Below are positions 41,044-49,740 of a stretch of DNA of 64,000 nucleotides, one piece after another. A model generated the notes under the pieces. It ran no database searches. It was not told the DNA's origin and saw only the letters and a list, made by a program, of their open reading frames with translations. The DNA comes from an uncultured Prevotellaceae bacterium. GTDB lineage: Bacteria; Bacteroidota; Bacteroidia; Bacteroidales; Bacteroidaceae. Made by a program: the position numbers and the translations under genes. Each line of letters starts with the position of its first letter. Position 1 is the first letter of the stretch. Location: assembly GCA_902800495.1 (NCBI GenBank), contig CADCET010000005.1:110844-174843 (forward strand), given 5' to 3'.

Positions 41044-42201
41044 TTATTTGTGTGACAGAACCAGCCGCTTCACTTTCTTTAGGAAGTTGTAGACGTCGCG
41101 GTAGAAGAGGAACAGCCGGTCGGACATTCTGTTCCAAGGGGTATAGCGCTTTGGCGCAGCTTTCCGTTTCGCCTCCACACAGCGGCGCAGCGACTCTATA
41201 GGAGCTTCGAAGAACAGGCGCTGCAACACTGCGCGCTGTTTCTCCAACAGGCGGTTGTACAACTCGTCGTCGGCATCGAGGCGTTTGAGTAGGGTTAGTA
41301 CCTCCTCTGCAGAACCGACATTGCACTCGTCGATGATCAGTTCACCGTGGGTCACCTCGCTGCGGTTCATGATGGCCAGCGTACCCAACGACACCGCCTC
41401 GGCCACGGAGTTGCCTCGGATGGGGCGGCCGCCAATCTTCACGAAGTATTTCGAGTCGTAGATAGAGGTCAGATTGTCGCTGATAAGTCCCTGATGCAGG
41501 TGAATCTCGTAGCCGGCCTCTTGGATGGGCAGGAACTGTGGCGGCACCTTGTCGCGGTTCTTCGCCACGGAGTTCACCTCGACATGTACGCCGTTACGCT
41601 TTGACGGGCGCTGTACCACCGAGCGGATGATGCGCTCCAGCGTGTCAGCTCCGACAAAGGTATAGGGAAAGTCCACCTCGCCTAACCCGTCGGCCACAAT
41701 GCCGCGAGCCATCTGGTTCAGTGTGATGTCGTAGCCGAAGCGCGCCTTCTTCGTCGCCATGTTCGCCTCACCGATCATATAGGCAAAGAGCGTCTGCGGA
41801 TACTTCATCACCACGTCCGTCGGCAGACTGACGTTGATAGAGATGACTACGTCATACTGTCCCCAGTCTACGTCGTGACAGTCTACGGCAAAGTCGCCGT
41901 TGGCGTGTGTCGTGCCCACCTTCCACCGTTCGTAGCCCGGCACCTGGTTCAGGGGCCGCGTCTTCAGCAGGGGCAGCATCTTCACGATGTGAGGTATCAC
42001 CTTTTTATATATCTGTGTCTCTGGCGCCGGCTCTTCCTTGACGATGTAGAAGTCGGCGTTCAGGTCGCTCATCAGACCAATCGGCCCTACGCGCATCATT
42101 GAACTGAACAAAATGTTAGCAGCAGATTTCTCAGAGACAGGACACACGTATAAGTCCTGATAGATATCCTGCTTCAGAAGTGCAATCTTCAAATTCTCCA
42201 T
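41044..42201 (-). CDS. Glycosyltransferase-like protein of the surface polysaccharide region
   Basis: A 385-residue cytoplasmic protein. Its carboxyl half has a GT-B look: IHLHQGLISDNLTSIYDSKYFVKIGGRPIRGNSVAEAVSLGTLAIMNRSE, in which a glycine-rich loop and an E near the donor site resemble GT4-type enzymes. The amino half (ADFYIVKEEPAPE, VISINVSLPTDVVMKYP) lacks a family signature I can name. The start at 42201 (MENLKIALLKQDIY) follows a reverse-strand TATCTTTG box; an in-frame ATG at 42234 lies upstream of that box. Its position before a flippase supports a role in repeat-unit assembly. Confidence in glycosyl transfer is moderate. Confidence 0.65.
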   Translation of the reverse strand: MENLKIALLKQDIYQDLYVCPVSEKSAANILFSSMMRVGPIGLMSDLNADFYIVKEEPAPETQIYKKVIPHIVKMLPLLKTRPLNQVPGYERWKVGTTHANGDFAVDCHDVDWGQYDVVISINVSLPTDVVMKYPQTLFAYMIGEANMATKKARFGYDITLNQMARGIVADGLGEVDFPYTFVGADTLERIIRSVVQRPSKRNGVHVEVNSVAKNRDKVPPQFLPIQEAGYEIHLHQGLISDNLTSIYDSKYFVKIGGRPIRGNSVAEAVSLGTLAIMNRSEVTHGELIIDECNVGSAEEVLTLLKRLDADDELYNRLLEKQRAVLQRLFFEAPIESLRRCVEAKRKAAPKRYTPWNRMSDRLFLFYRDVYNFLKKVKRLVLSHK

Positions 42202-42221
42202 GATGAATCTCAAATATTTCG

Positions 42222-42229
42222 CAAAGATA
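42222..42229 (-). promoter_or_regulatory. Promoter -7 box of the glycosyltransferase-flippase unit
   Basis: Reverse strand TATCTTTG followed by CGAAA, about 20 bases before the start at 42201. Confidence 0.65.
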
Positions 42230-42252
42230 GGCAAATATCTCGAATAATTTTG

Positions 42253-42260
42253 TATCTTTG
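42253..42260 (+). promoter_or_regulatory. Promoter -7 box of the acyltransferase gene
   Basis: TATCTTTG followed by CAGC, 34 bases before the ATG at 42295. It is back to back with the reverse-strand box at 42222-42229. Confidence 0.7.
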
Positions 42261-42294
42261 CAGCAAATTAACGAAAAATATATCTTTTTTGCCT

Positions 42295-43389
42295 ATGGAA
42301 AATACTGGCAAAAAGCCGCGCTTAGAGTGGCTCGACGCGCTGAGAGGCTTTACTATGATTCTTGTTGTCGCCTTCCATGTCGCCATGATTGGTTTTGGTG
42401 AGCAGAGCAAGCTGTCATCGTCTATGCGTTTCCTGGTTCTGTTCCGCATGCCGCTGTTCTTCTTTGTCAGCGGGTTCTTAGCCTATAAGGCTGGACTGGT
42501 GTGGAACGGGAAGACGCTCGGCACGTTGCTGGCTAAGAAAATCCGCGTGCAGACGGTACCGACGGTGGTATTCTTCTTCTTAGGAGTTGCCATCTTGGGA
42601 GGCTATTTCTGGCCGACGACCATGAGGTGGCTCTATTCGCCGACCAAGGGTGGTTACTGGTTCACCATCGTGCTGCTCTATATGTTCATTGTCTACTACC
42701 TGTTCTGCTTCGTCGAGGAGAGGTTGAAGAAGTGGTTCCCGAAGATGCCGTCGTGGCTGCCTATCGCCATCTTGTTTGTCATCTCGCTGTGCTGCTACGA
42801 CACCTGCTACCAGCCCCGGTATTTTTCTTGGGCAGCAGGATACAAGGGCGCCCCCAATGACTTTATGATATATAGCAGCTTCGGCCAGTTGTTTCTGTAC
42901 TTCCCCTTCTTCCTCTATGGCAATATGGTCAGGCGATACTGGGAGCAGGCACAGCGTATCATGGATGCCAAGTGGTTTTTCCCTATCCTGTTCTGTGTGG
43001 CACTCTACGCCTGGCTCGACTCCCAGAAGTGGCACTGGCTGCGAATGGCCTGGGCCACCCTGCCGTTGACCTTGGCACGCTTTACGCTGCTGACCATCGT
43101 CTTCATGTACTTCCGCTATTACCAGCAGTACTTCACCCAGCGGACGGTCATCGGTGCCAGCTTGCAGTACATCGGGCGCCGTACGCTCGACATCTATCTG
43201 ATTCACTACCTCTTCATGCCTAACCTACCTACCATTGGCAACTACTTTAACCAGTACCGTCATAACTTCGCTATCGACACGACGCTCAGCATACTGATAG
43301 CCTTGGTTGTCATCGCCTTCAGCATCATCGCCTCAAACATCCTGCGCGTCAGTCCCTTCTTCAAGAAATGGCTGTTCGGAAGGGGATAG
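42295..43389 (+). CDS. Membrane acyltransferase of the acyltransferase-3 family
   Basis: A 364-residue integral membrane protein with about ten hydrophobic segments. RLEWLDALRGFTMILVVAFHVAMIG contains the family's R/D-rich start and the catalytic-type His in AFH; FRMPLFFFVSGFLAYKAG is the second conserved segment. QYIGRRTLDIYLIHYLF near 300 is the usual late motif. Such enzymes O-acetylate or otherwise acylate surface polysaccharides at the inner membrane. The start at 42295 (MENTGKKPRLEW) follows the TATCTTTG box; upstream frame is open to 42250 but precedes the transcript. It is the only plus-strand gene between the flippase unit and the CDP-glycerol enzyme. Confidence 0.88.
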   Translation: MENTGKKPRLEWLDALRGFTMILVVAFHVAMIGFGEQSKLSSSMRFLVLFRMPLFFFVSGFLAYKAGLVWNGKTLGTLLAKKIRVQTVPTVVFFFLGVAILGGYFWPTTMRWLYSPTKGGYWFTIVLLYMFIVYYLFCFVEERLKKWFPKMPSWLPIAILFVISLCCYDTCYQPRYFSWAAGYKGAPNDFMIYSSFGQLFLYFPFFLYGNMVRRYWEQAQRIMDAKWFFPILFCVALYAWLDSQKWHWLRMAWATLPLTLARFTLLTIVFMYFRYYQQYFTQRTVIGASLQYIGRRTLDIYLIHYLFMPNLPTIGNYFNQYRHNFAIDTTLSILIALVVIAFSIIASNILRVSPFFKKWLFGRG

Positions 43390-43816
43390 GCATCATCATT
43401 TGTTAGAATAAAAAGGTAGGGTGTAAATATATCTATACCGTTTCAAGAAATAATTGGTGACACCTCTTACACCTGGCGCTTAACTACTTGAAAGTCAACA
43501 CCTACAGGCTTTGGTTAAGTAACACCTAAAGGCACACCAGAGGTGACACCAAGGTATTATGCCCGACCGTGAAACATTTACGAGAGGCTGTGACGTTTTT
43601 ACGAATGGCCGTGAAATTTTTATGAGAGGCTTGTACGTTTCCGGCCTTTGCCGTGAAACATTGGTGCGCCACTTGGTGCGACCACTGGTGCGACCATTGG
43701 TGCGGGTAAACTCTTCTGTAAACTGCTGATAATCAGTGGTAGGTGTTAGAGGTGTCACCAAACGGCAGTCCTGTATGTAGGCGTGCGCGTGCGCACGTGA
43801 AAATAGAAAAAAGGAC
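43390..43816. other. 427-bp gap holding a repeat element, no convincing gene
   Basis: Mostly occupied by the element at 43454-43761. CGTGCGC-GT-GCGCACG at 43782-43797 is a further perfect short palindrome. Reading frames here are short or repetitive on both strands. Confidence 0.6.
43454..43761. repeat. MITE-like element with inverted ends and internal tandem repeats
   Basis: TGGTGACACCTCTTACACC (43455-43473) and GGTGTTAGAGGTGTCACCA (43742-43760) are inverted with one mismatch; GAGGTGACACC also occurs at 43540-43550. Inside, 43561-43640 repeats a ~21-base unit of the form GCCGTGAAA-TTTTTACGAGAG, and 43667-43712 repeats a 12-13 base unit TTGGTGCGACCAC four times. A 56-codon frame (43559-43729, ATG to TGA) reads RETFTRG, CDVFTNG, REIFMRG, then LVRP repeats; it is probably a by-product of the repeats. 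Confidence 0.6.
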
Positions 43817-45091
43817 CTATATGTTGAGCGACCTGACAATGTCGTCGTACATGTTCTGAGCCGTGGATTTGCCGCCGGGCTGTGAGAGATACTGTTGACG
43901 GAACGCCTGTCGTGTAGCTTGCATTGTGTCGGCACCTGCCAGCACTACGTCGTTGACAAACCATTCAACATCATCTATCGTGCGACCTATATAGTGGGCA
44001 TCGAAAGCATGCTTACCTGGTTCGTTGACAAACGTTTTCCTGTGTTCAATGTCCTTTGAGATATACATGACTGGGTGGTTGAAATAGAGATAGTCGATGA
44101 CAAACGACCCGCTGTCGTGTACCATCGCATCGGATCCTTGGAACAGATTGATGAAAGGCCCGTCGACCAGCTGCGTGTTTGGCATTGTGCGCCACAGGTC
44201 ATAGTACGAATCAGCTTTTGCCTTTCCCCATTCTGGATGTATATATAATGCCGATAACAGACCGGGGTGTGGCTTGAAAGCAATCTGAAGGTCGTTGACA
44301 TGCCGTTTAGCTAAAGAAACCATCGAGTCGGCCATCATGAGAAAATTCGAGTGTGATCCGGCTGTTCCGTCATTCGCTAAAGTCCAATGTGGTGCCCAGA
44401 TAAGCCTCTTACGCTGCCCTGCGGCGTTCTTCCATACCTCTTTGTATTGGTTTTGGTGATAGTCGTCGGCACTTGTATATCCAACGGCCACGGCATTGAC
44501 ACCCTTGTTGTGGGTGATTTTCTGGGCGTCGTTAAGGTGGTATTCGTTGACGTAGTAGCATTTCCATGCAACGTTCTGCAGAACATTGTCGTAGTTGTCC
44601 CGATAGGGCCCCATGATATAGAAATATGGGGAATATATGATGAGCTTGTCAGTGAAGTTCAGAAAAAAATGTCTTGAATGATAGGAACCGTGGTAAGGTT
44701 GGGTGTAGAACACGATGTCAGGATTCAGCGTGTGGCGGATGTCGGCAGGCGGCTCGTCGTTCTCTAACGCCCAATCAATGTATTCCATCCCTCGTGCCCC
44801 AAAGTATTCACGCATCTGGGCTAAGTCGCGCAGCCGCTGTTCCCGTTTATAGGTGATGCCTGGCGACAGGACTATGTAGACTTGGAAGCGGCTGTCGGCC
44901 TTTAGCAGGTCGTAAATACCTTGGTATTTCCACATGGAGACATTAAGGGGAAAGAATGCTACTCGTATGGGCGTTTCCCTCTTCCTTAGCTGCTCAATAA
45001 ACCTTGTTTGGTGCTTAGGCATTTCCTTGTATCCGTTGTTGTAAAGCCACGCTTCTTGTATCCGTTGCTTCAGAACAGTCCATTTTCCCAT
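43817..45091 (-). CDS. CDP-glycerol glycerophosphotransferase-family protein
   Basis: A 424-residue protein resembling the TagB/TagF carboxyl domain, which transfers glycerol phosphate or related groups from CDP-activated donors. Supporting stretches are RLIWAPHWT near residue 237, IAFKPHPGLLSA near 275 (the family's H-P motif), and DAMVHDSGSFVIDYLYFNHPVMYI near 320, where SDxSSxxxD-type active-site residues are expected. IRVAFFPLNVSMWKYQGIYDLL at the amino end fits related capsule enzymes. It is transcribed alone from the reverse-strand box at 45108. In this neighbourhood it could accept a CDP-activated phosphonate or polyol, which is an inference from proximity to the operon at 46213-55234. 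Confidence 0.8.
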   Translation of the reverse strand: MGKWTVLKQRIQEAWLYNNGYKEMPKHQTRFIEQLRKRETPIRVAFFPLNVSMWKYQGIYDLLKADSRFQVYIVLSPGITYKREQRLRDLAQMREYFGARGMEYIDWALENDEPPADIRHTLNPDIVFYTQPYHGSYHSRHFFLNFTDKLIIYSPYFYIMGPYRDNYDNVLQNVAWKCYYVNEYHLNDAQKITHNKGVNAVAVGYTSADDYHQNQYKEVWKNAAGQRKRLIWAPHWTLANDGTAGSHSNFLMMADSMVSLAKRHVNDLQIAFKPHPGLLSALYIHPEWGKAKADSYYDLWRTMPNTQLVDGPFINLFQGSDAMVHDSGSFVIDYLYFNHPVMYISKDIEHRKTFVNEPGKHAFDAHYIGRTIDDVEWFVNDVVLAGADTMQATRQAFRQQYLSQPGGKSTAQNMYDDIVRSLNI

Positions 45092-45107
45092 CTCTTCCTT
45101 TTTTCTG

Positions 45108-45115
45108 CAAAGGTA
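45108..45115 (-). promoter_or_regulatory. Promoter -7 box of the CDP-glycerol transferase-like gene
   Basis: Reverse strand TACCTTTG followed by CAGAAAA, about 17 bases from the start at 45091. Confidence 0.65.
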
Positions 45116-45158
45116 TTAATAATTTTTCGATTTAGATAGTGAAATATATTTTTTTTAG

Positions 45159-45166
45159 TACCTTTG
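45159..45166 (+). promoter_or_regulatory. Promoter -7 box of the glycosyltransferase at 45186
   Basis: TACCTTTG followed by CACC, 20 bases before the ATG. Confidence 0.7.
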
Positions 45167-45185
45167 CACCAAAATATGTGATTCT

Positions 45186-46211
45186 ATGGCGAAATATCCT
45201 GCAAAGACTGATGTAGCGGTGCTGATGCTGTTTTTTACCCGCACTGAAACTTTCCAGCAAGTTTTTGACGAAGTACGCAAGGCCCGTCCTTCGCGCCTTT
45301 TCCTCTTTCAGGATGGCCCGCGAGGCGAGCGTGACCTGCCCGGCATCGAGGCTTGCAGGCAGATTGTGGCCGATGATCAGATTGACTGGGAGTGCGAGGT
45401 TCACCGCAACTACCAGGAAAAGAATCTGGGGTGTATGGTGGCAGGCTATACTTCCCATCAGTGGGCTTTTTCTTTGGCTGACAAGTGTATGGTGTTAGAA
45501 GACGATGTGGTGCCTTCACAGTCGTTCTTTCCTTTCTGCAAGGAGATGCTTGACCGTTATGCCGACGACGAACGTATAACGATGGTTGCAGGCTTCAACG
45601 TTGACGAGGTGACGCCCAACATGCCCTACGACTATTTCTTTACGTCGGCTTTCAGCATCTGGGGATGGGCGTCGTGGAGCAGGGTTGTCAAGCAATGGGA
45701 TGAGAAATACACTTTCTTGGACGATGCGTTCAGCATGCACCAACTTGATGCGCTGATTCGCCAGCGAGGCTATCGCAGCAGCTTTATCAAGATGTGCCGC
45801 GACCACCGCGACAGTGGGGAGCCGCAGTTTGAGAGTGTTTTTTGGGCAACGATGTTGTTTAACTCGGGGCTGGCCGTGATGCCGGCAAAAAATATGATTA
45901 ATAATGTCGGTGCCTCGGCTGACTCTACTCACTATTCAGCCTATAAGACGATGCCCCGTCGGCTGAAGCAACTTTTCTCCATGAAGCGTCACGACTTGGA
46001 TTTTCCGTTGCATCATCCCCGTTTCGTCATAGAAGAGGTTGGCTATTGGAAACGATTCTACGACGCCAATGCCTGGGATCGCCCTAGGATTAAGATCTGC
46101 CGTTCGTTAGAAGAACTGTTGCTGAACATCCGTTACGGCAACTGGTCGTTTATCGGCCGCTCCATCCTGCGGCGTGTGCGTAAACTCGCGGGTAAGGAGA
46201 AGTTCCGCTGA
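45186..46211 (+). CDS. GT-A fold glycosyltransferase
   Basis: A 341-residue protein without signal peptide. TDVAVLMLFFTRTETFQQVFDEV opens a GT-A Rossmann-like domain; DKCMVLEDDVVPSQSFFPF near residues 98-117 carries the D-D-D type metal-binding motif. SAFSIWGWASWSRVVKQWDEKY near 155-176 is typical of bacterial sugar transferases related to the GNT-I/hemolytic-protein HlpA group, as I recall. The carboxyl tail is very basic (RSILRRVRKLAGKEK), consistent with membrane association. Sugar donor and acceptor cannot be read from the sequence. It is convergent with the phosphonate operon, one base away, without room for a terminator. Confidence 0.8.
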   Translation: MAKYPAKTDVAVLMLFFTRTETFQQVFDEVRKARPSRLFLFQDGPRGERDLPGIEACRQIVADDQIDWECEVHRNYQEKNLGCMVAGYTSHQWAFSLADKCMVLEDDVVPSQSFFPFCKEMLDRYADDERITMVAGFNVDEVTPNMPYDYFFTSAFSIWGWASWSRVVKQWDEKYTFLDDAFSMHQLDALIRQRGYRSSFIKMCRDHRDSGEPQFESVFWATMLFNSGLAVMPAKNMINNVGASADSTHYSAYKTMPRRLKQLFSMKRHDLDFPLHHPRFVIEEVGYWKRFYDANAWDRPRIKICRSLEELLLNIRYGNWSFIGRSILRRVRKLAGKEKFR

Positions 46212-46212
46212 G

Positions 46213-47391
46213 TTATCGCAGTTGAGGGGTTATGATGCCTTCAATAAGCAGGTTGGCAACGTTGTCGGCATCTGAGAGGTGAACCTTCTTTGGTATGATG
46301 ACGCCAAAGGTCTTCTTGACCTTGTCTATAAGCTCGTCAGTATAGACCAAGTATCCGTCTTCCACATTCTCAATGCCGTCATGATAGATGGACGCTCTGT
46401 TGACTTGCTCCATTTGCTCCATAGAGAAATCCTTGAAGAAATAGCCCTGTACATCTGTGCCAGTGCCATCGATGATGAAGGGGTATCCCCCGATTTTCCC
46501 GTCTACTCCTGGTGTGTGGATCTTGATGGCTTTCTTCTCGCGGATGGCAGACAAGATGCTGTAGATGATGTCAAAATTGCTGGAGGCGTTCATCATATTG
46601 CGCTTCTGGTCTGTTGGCATCGGAATGCCACAGGCTTTATACACCTCATCATGATTGATGTCAAGTTCCTTACCCTGATACTTGATACTGAGCAAGAGCT
46701 TAACACCTTCCGTATGACCCTCCTTGCTGATGACCACGTCGTGGAAATGACTGGCAACAAGGGTAATATCAATACCATTTAGGTTCTTGATGCCAAACTT
46801 CTGAGCTACAAAGAACTTCATACGGGGAATCAGGTGGTTCAGATTGCCGCTGCCAAAGTCAAAGTAAGGCATGCCAGCACTCTTCAGCCAGGGAATAACG
46901 GCATCCGAGTATGACGTGTTGATGCTGATGGCATTGCAATCAGCCTTGCCGTATGCTTCCATCATATTCTTGCCTAACAGAATAGACATTGGGCTCCAGA
47001 TGCCGTAAGCACGAAGGTTTGACCATGAGATTGTTCCATATTTCAAACCAGCATATAGGCGGCTGCTGTTGACAATGAAGTCGGGCTGTATCTTCCTTAA
47101 AGCGGCTTCGATAGAGGCAACATCCTTGAAGTCGCAACCACCTTCAACAATGAGTTCGCTGCGCATCTGCCGGCGAATCGTAGCTGCGGTACGTATGATA
47201 TTCACATCCTGCTGCATCTTCTCCGCATTGCGGCCAACAACAACCAGACGGAGTTGGGGATCGGCAAGAGACACTAAATAATCGAGCAGATAGCATCCTA
47301 CACTACCCAAGCCAAAGATGGCGATGGTCACCTTTTCACCTTCGTCTAATTTCTTCTTCAGAAGGTTCAGTTTCTCGTTTAACGTCTTCAT
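46213..47391 (-). CDS. NAD(P)-binding Rossmann protein, last gene of the phosphonate operon
   Basis: A 392-residue protein. After a short helix, VTIAIFGLGSVGCYLLDYL (near residues 20-38) is a GxGxxG dinucleotide-binding motif and RLVVVGRNAEKM supplies the strand-2 region. The rest (IEAALRKIQPDFIVNSSRLYAG; INTSYSDAVIPWL; YFDFGSGNLNHLIPRMKFF) does not match a dehydrogenase family that I can name; saccharopine dehydrogenase-like and polyol-phosphate enzymes are possibilities. Its start overlaps the stop of the nucleotidyltransferase gene by four bases (ATGA). A role in reducing phosphonoacetaldehyde or in tailoring the product is an inference from position. Confidence 0.6.
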   Translation of the reverse strand: MKTLNEKLNLLKKKLDEGEKVTIAIFGLGSVGCYLLDYLVSLADPQLRLVVVGRNAEKMQQDVNIIRTAATIRRQMRSELIVEGGCDFKDVASIEAALRKIQPDFIVNSSRLYAGLKYGTISWSNLRAYGIWSPMSILLGKNMMEAYGKADCNAISINTSYSDAVIPWLKSAGMPYFDFGSGNLNHLIPRMKFFVAQKFGIKNLNGIDITLVASHFHDVVISKEGHTEGVKLLLSIKYQGKELDINHDEVYKACGIPMPTDQKRNMMNASSNFDIIYSILSAIREKKAIKIHTPGVDGKIGGYPFIIDGTGTDVQGYFFKDFSMEQMEQVNRASIYHDGIENVEDGYLVYTDELIDKVKKTFGVIIPKKVHLSDADNVANLLIEGIITPQLR

Positions 47392-48140
47392 TTGCTTAAT
47401 GCTTTGATGGCCTCACGGTAGTCTGCTACGGTGTTGCAGTTAAACCAGAGGCAGATACTGATAATATCTAATTCCTGGCTCTTATATACCCCAAAATACT
47501 GCTGGATAATCTCCAGGTTTGTTCCTTGCTCCTGAGTGGGGGTCAGATGTCGGCAAATCTCCCTTACACTTGAGGGATTGCTGAATTTCCACATCTGGCC
47601 TGAGTTGTAGATGGCCGTAAACGGCTCGTGTATCTCTAAGCAGGAGTGACTGGTGTCATAAATGTAATGCGGATAGTCGTTGGCATCGAAATAGAGAGCA
47701 ACGGCCTTGTTGGAAAGAATGGGCTCATGATTCACAGATATGACATCCTTCTTGGAAGTAATGATCTTCTCAATGCTCTCCGTATCAAAGAATAGGTCGC
47801 CCTCAATGAAGACAACCTCATCGGTTTGTGGTGAAAGGGCTTCGATGCCCTTCAGCAGGCTGTAGCCGGAGCCGTAGTCTTGATAGTGGTCATTGTAGAC
47901 TAGCTTCATATTCTTGCTCACGTCTGTAAGATGCCGATGGACAAAAGCCTCCAGATCTTCGTATCTATAACCGCCAACCACAATAATCTCGTCGACTAAA
48001 TGGCTGGTCTTATGAACCTGCAGGCTCAGGAGAGAGTTGGCAGGAACATCTTCATAATAGAGGCACTTGAGAACATCCTCCTTCGTGTCGCGATTAAAGC
48101 GGCTGGACATACCAGCCACCGTTATAATCAGACTCTTCAT
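47388..48140 (-). CDS. Sugar/choline-phosphate nucleotidyltransferase-like protein
   Basis: A 250-residue member of the nucleotidyltransferase (GT-A-like) superfamily. IITVAGMSSRFNRDTKEDVLKCLYY is a form of the nucleotide-binding GxGxRxxP loop with the conserved lysine (K in KCL). EVVFIEGDLFFDTESIEKI near residues 108-126 is the metal-binding GD motif. Its closest functional analogue in context is LicC (CTP:phosphocholine cytidylyltransferase), because a licD gene is immediately upstream and overlaps by four bases. I infer that it activates the phosphonate, or a substituted form, as a CMP conjugate for LicD. A simple sugar-1-phosphate substrate cannot be excluded. Confidence 0.7.
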   Translation of the reverse strand: MKSLIITVAGMSSRFNRDTKEDVLKCLYYEDVPANSLLSLQVHKTSHLVDEIIVVGGYRYEDLEAFVHRHLTDVSKNMKLVYNDHYQDYGSGYSLLKGIEALSPQTDEVVFIEGDLFFDTESIEKIITSKKDVISVNHEPILSNKAVALYFDANDYPHYIYDTSHSCLEIHEPFTAIYNSGQMWKFSNPSSVREICRHLTPTQEQGTNLEIIQQYFGVYKSQELDIISICLWFNCNTVADYREAIKALSK

Positions 48141-49006
48141 TTGTCAGTATGATTGTTTATTGGAGCGTTTCCGAAATCTATTGAAGAAACCGGAGCGTGT
48201 TGCGCTCTCTGTTCAACAGGAGGGAGTTTCATATAGTCGCCAAACCAGAACGTCAGGCACTCGTCATAGTCTTTTGTACCCATCAATAAGTGGCCTTCAA
48301 ACTCATATTCTGCACGTTCTGTAAACCATCTCTTGGGAACGCCATAGCGATCCTTTAAAGGATGTTTGCAATACAGTTTTCCGATGGCAGTGAAACAAAG
48401 CAGACGGACTTTGTTCGGACTGTCATTCCGACTTTTCTTTGTGTAATAACTCAACCATTTGAACACCCTGTCTCTCGGAATCTTCGACAGCAGACTGTAC
48501 CAGAACTTCCAGAAACCATGACAATTCACCTTACCCACCTCAGACCACAGGATTTTACGACAGCAATAACAGTAAAAGTCTTGTATCATCTGGCCCATTG
48601 TTGATAGGGGTACATCGTCATAAGGGAAAATGTCAATATTGATACCAGTCTTACATTTCACGTGCTCTTGTCCCAAGCGCACATATTCTGTTCCTGTCCT
48701 GCGAAGTTTTCCATATCCCCATCTGTACTCAGGGTCTGTCGTGTGGTCTTGAAAGAAACACACATCGGGATTGAGGTCGTTCATCACAGTTTTAAAGCGC
48801 TCATAGTCTTCTCGCAGCATCATAATGTCGGCATCATCGTCCCAAGGAATATATCCTTTGTGCCTGACGGCACCTAACATTGTGCCTGATGATATGACAT
48901 AATTGATATGGTGCTTTCTGCATACACGATCAAATTCCACAATGGTCTCTAACTGGACTAATTGTAGACGTCTGAATTCTTCCGGATTTAAGATATACTG
49001 TTTCAT
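48137..49006 (-). CDS. LicD family phosphotransferase
   Basis: A 289-residue LicD protein. LVQLETIVEFDRVCRKHHINYVISSGTMLGAVRHKGYIPWDDDADIMMLREDYERF (residues about 16-71) is the family signature, including the GTxLGAxRHxGxIPWDDDxD metal-binding core. LicD enzymes transfer phosphocholine or similar groups from CDP donors to glycans. INIDIFPYDDVP near 122-133 is also typical. Genes for a nucleotidyltransferase (downstream, overlapping) and for phosphonate synthesis (upstream) surround it, so the group transferred here may be a phosphonate. The carboxyl half has cysteines in CYCCRK and CKHP of unknown meaning. A 38-base gap separates it from the SDR gene. Confidence 0.9.
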   Translation of the reverse strand: MKQYILNPEEFRRLQLVQLETIVEFDRVCRKHHINYVISSGTMLGAVRHKGYIPWDDDADIMMLREDYERFKTVMNDLNPDVCFFQDHTTDPEYRWGYGKLRRTGTEYVRLGQEHVKCKTGINIDIFPYDDVPLSTMGQMIQDFYCYCCRKILWSEVGKVNCHGFWKFWYSLLSKIPRDRVFKWLSYYTKKSRNDSPNKVRLLCFTAIGKLYCKHPLKDRYGVPKRWFTERAEYEFEGHLLMGTKDYDECLTFWFGDYMKLPPVEQRAQHAPVSSIDFGNAPINNHTDK

Positions 49007-49044
49007 ATTACCAAGAGTGACCTTTGAATAAAAAGCTGTTCATG

Positions 49045-49740
49045 CTATTTGTAGCAGTAGCCACCATTAACCTCCAACAGGCTTCCGTTGACAAATGGAT
49101 TCTCTATGCAGAAACGAAAGGCGTCAACAATCTCTTCCACCTGTGCAAAGCGGTGAATGGCGGTTTTCCTGTAAATATTCTGCTTAATCTCCTCGGGCTT
49201 GGCAGTTTGCCAAGGAGTGTCGACAAAGCCCGGTACAACTGCATTTACCGTTGTCCCTGTTCCCTCAAACTCTTTAACGAGGTTTTTTACCAACGCATGG
49301 ACGGCAGCTTTCGTGACACCATAAGCCAATACCGTTGCATGGGGGTGCAACCCCATTTGAGAGCCAGTGAAGAGGATGCGCGAACCCTTTGGGATAATGG
49401 GGTAGAATTCCCGTACCATAATATAATGTGAGTTCACCGCCACTTCCATCATGGCATCCCATTCGCTGTCTTTCATGTCTGTAAATCCTCGTCTTACGCT
49501 GACGCCGGCGTTACAAACAAGACAATCTAAGTGATTTGTCTGGGACTTCACGTAGTTGATGAACCGATAGATCTCTTCACGTTTGGTCTGGTCGGTCTTG
49601 TGGGCTTCGTAATTCTCGAGATCTTCCTCAAAATCAGGGCCTACATAGGTGGCAAAGACATAGTACCCCTTTTTGATGAGCATCTTGGCAACGCCCAGTC
49701 CCATGCCTGACGTCCCACCTGTTACTACTGCATATTTCAT
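49045..49740 (-). CDS. Short-chain dehydrogenase/reductase
   Basis: A 231-residue classical SDR. TGGTSGMGLGVAKML near residues 7-21 is the cofactor loop (TGxxxGxG), CLVCNAGVS the NAG motif, and GSQMG...YGVTK near 128-144 supplies catalytic Ser, Tyr and Lys. PGFVDTPW is also standard. NAD versus NADP preference is unclear. In this operon it is the best candidate for reduction of phosphonoacetaldehyde to 2-hydroxyethylphosphonate, or for a later oxidation; that is inference. The four-base overlap with the TagD/oxidoreductase fusion supports a common pathway. Confidence 0.88.
   Translation of the reverse strand: MKYAVVTGGTSGMGLGVAKMLIKKGYYVFATYVGPDFEEDLENYEAHKTDQTKREEIYRFINYVKSQTNHLDCLVCNAGVSVRRGFTDMKDSEWDAMMEVAVNSHYIMVREFYPIIPKGSRILFTGSQMGLHPHATVLAYGVTKAAVHALVKNLVKEFEGTGTTVNAVVPGFVDTPWQTAKPEEIKQNIYRKTAIHRFAQVEEIVDAFRFCIENPFVNGSLLEVNGGYCYK

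Noticed and set aside
43495-43935. Minus-strand frame of 146 codons in the 43390-43816 gap
   Set aside because: It is made mainly of the tandem repeats (RTNGRTSGRTKWRTN) and runs into the next gene's carboxyl region in another frame; no start signal.
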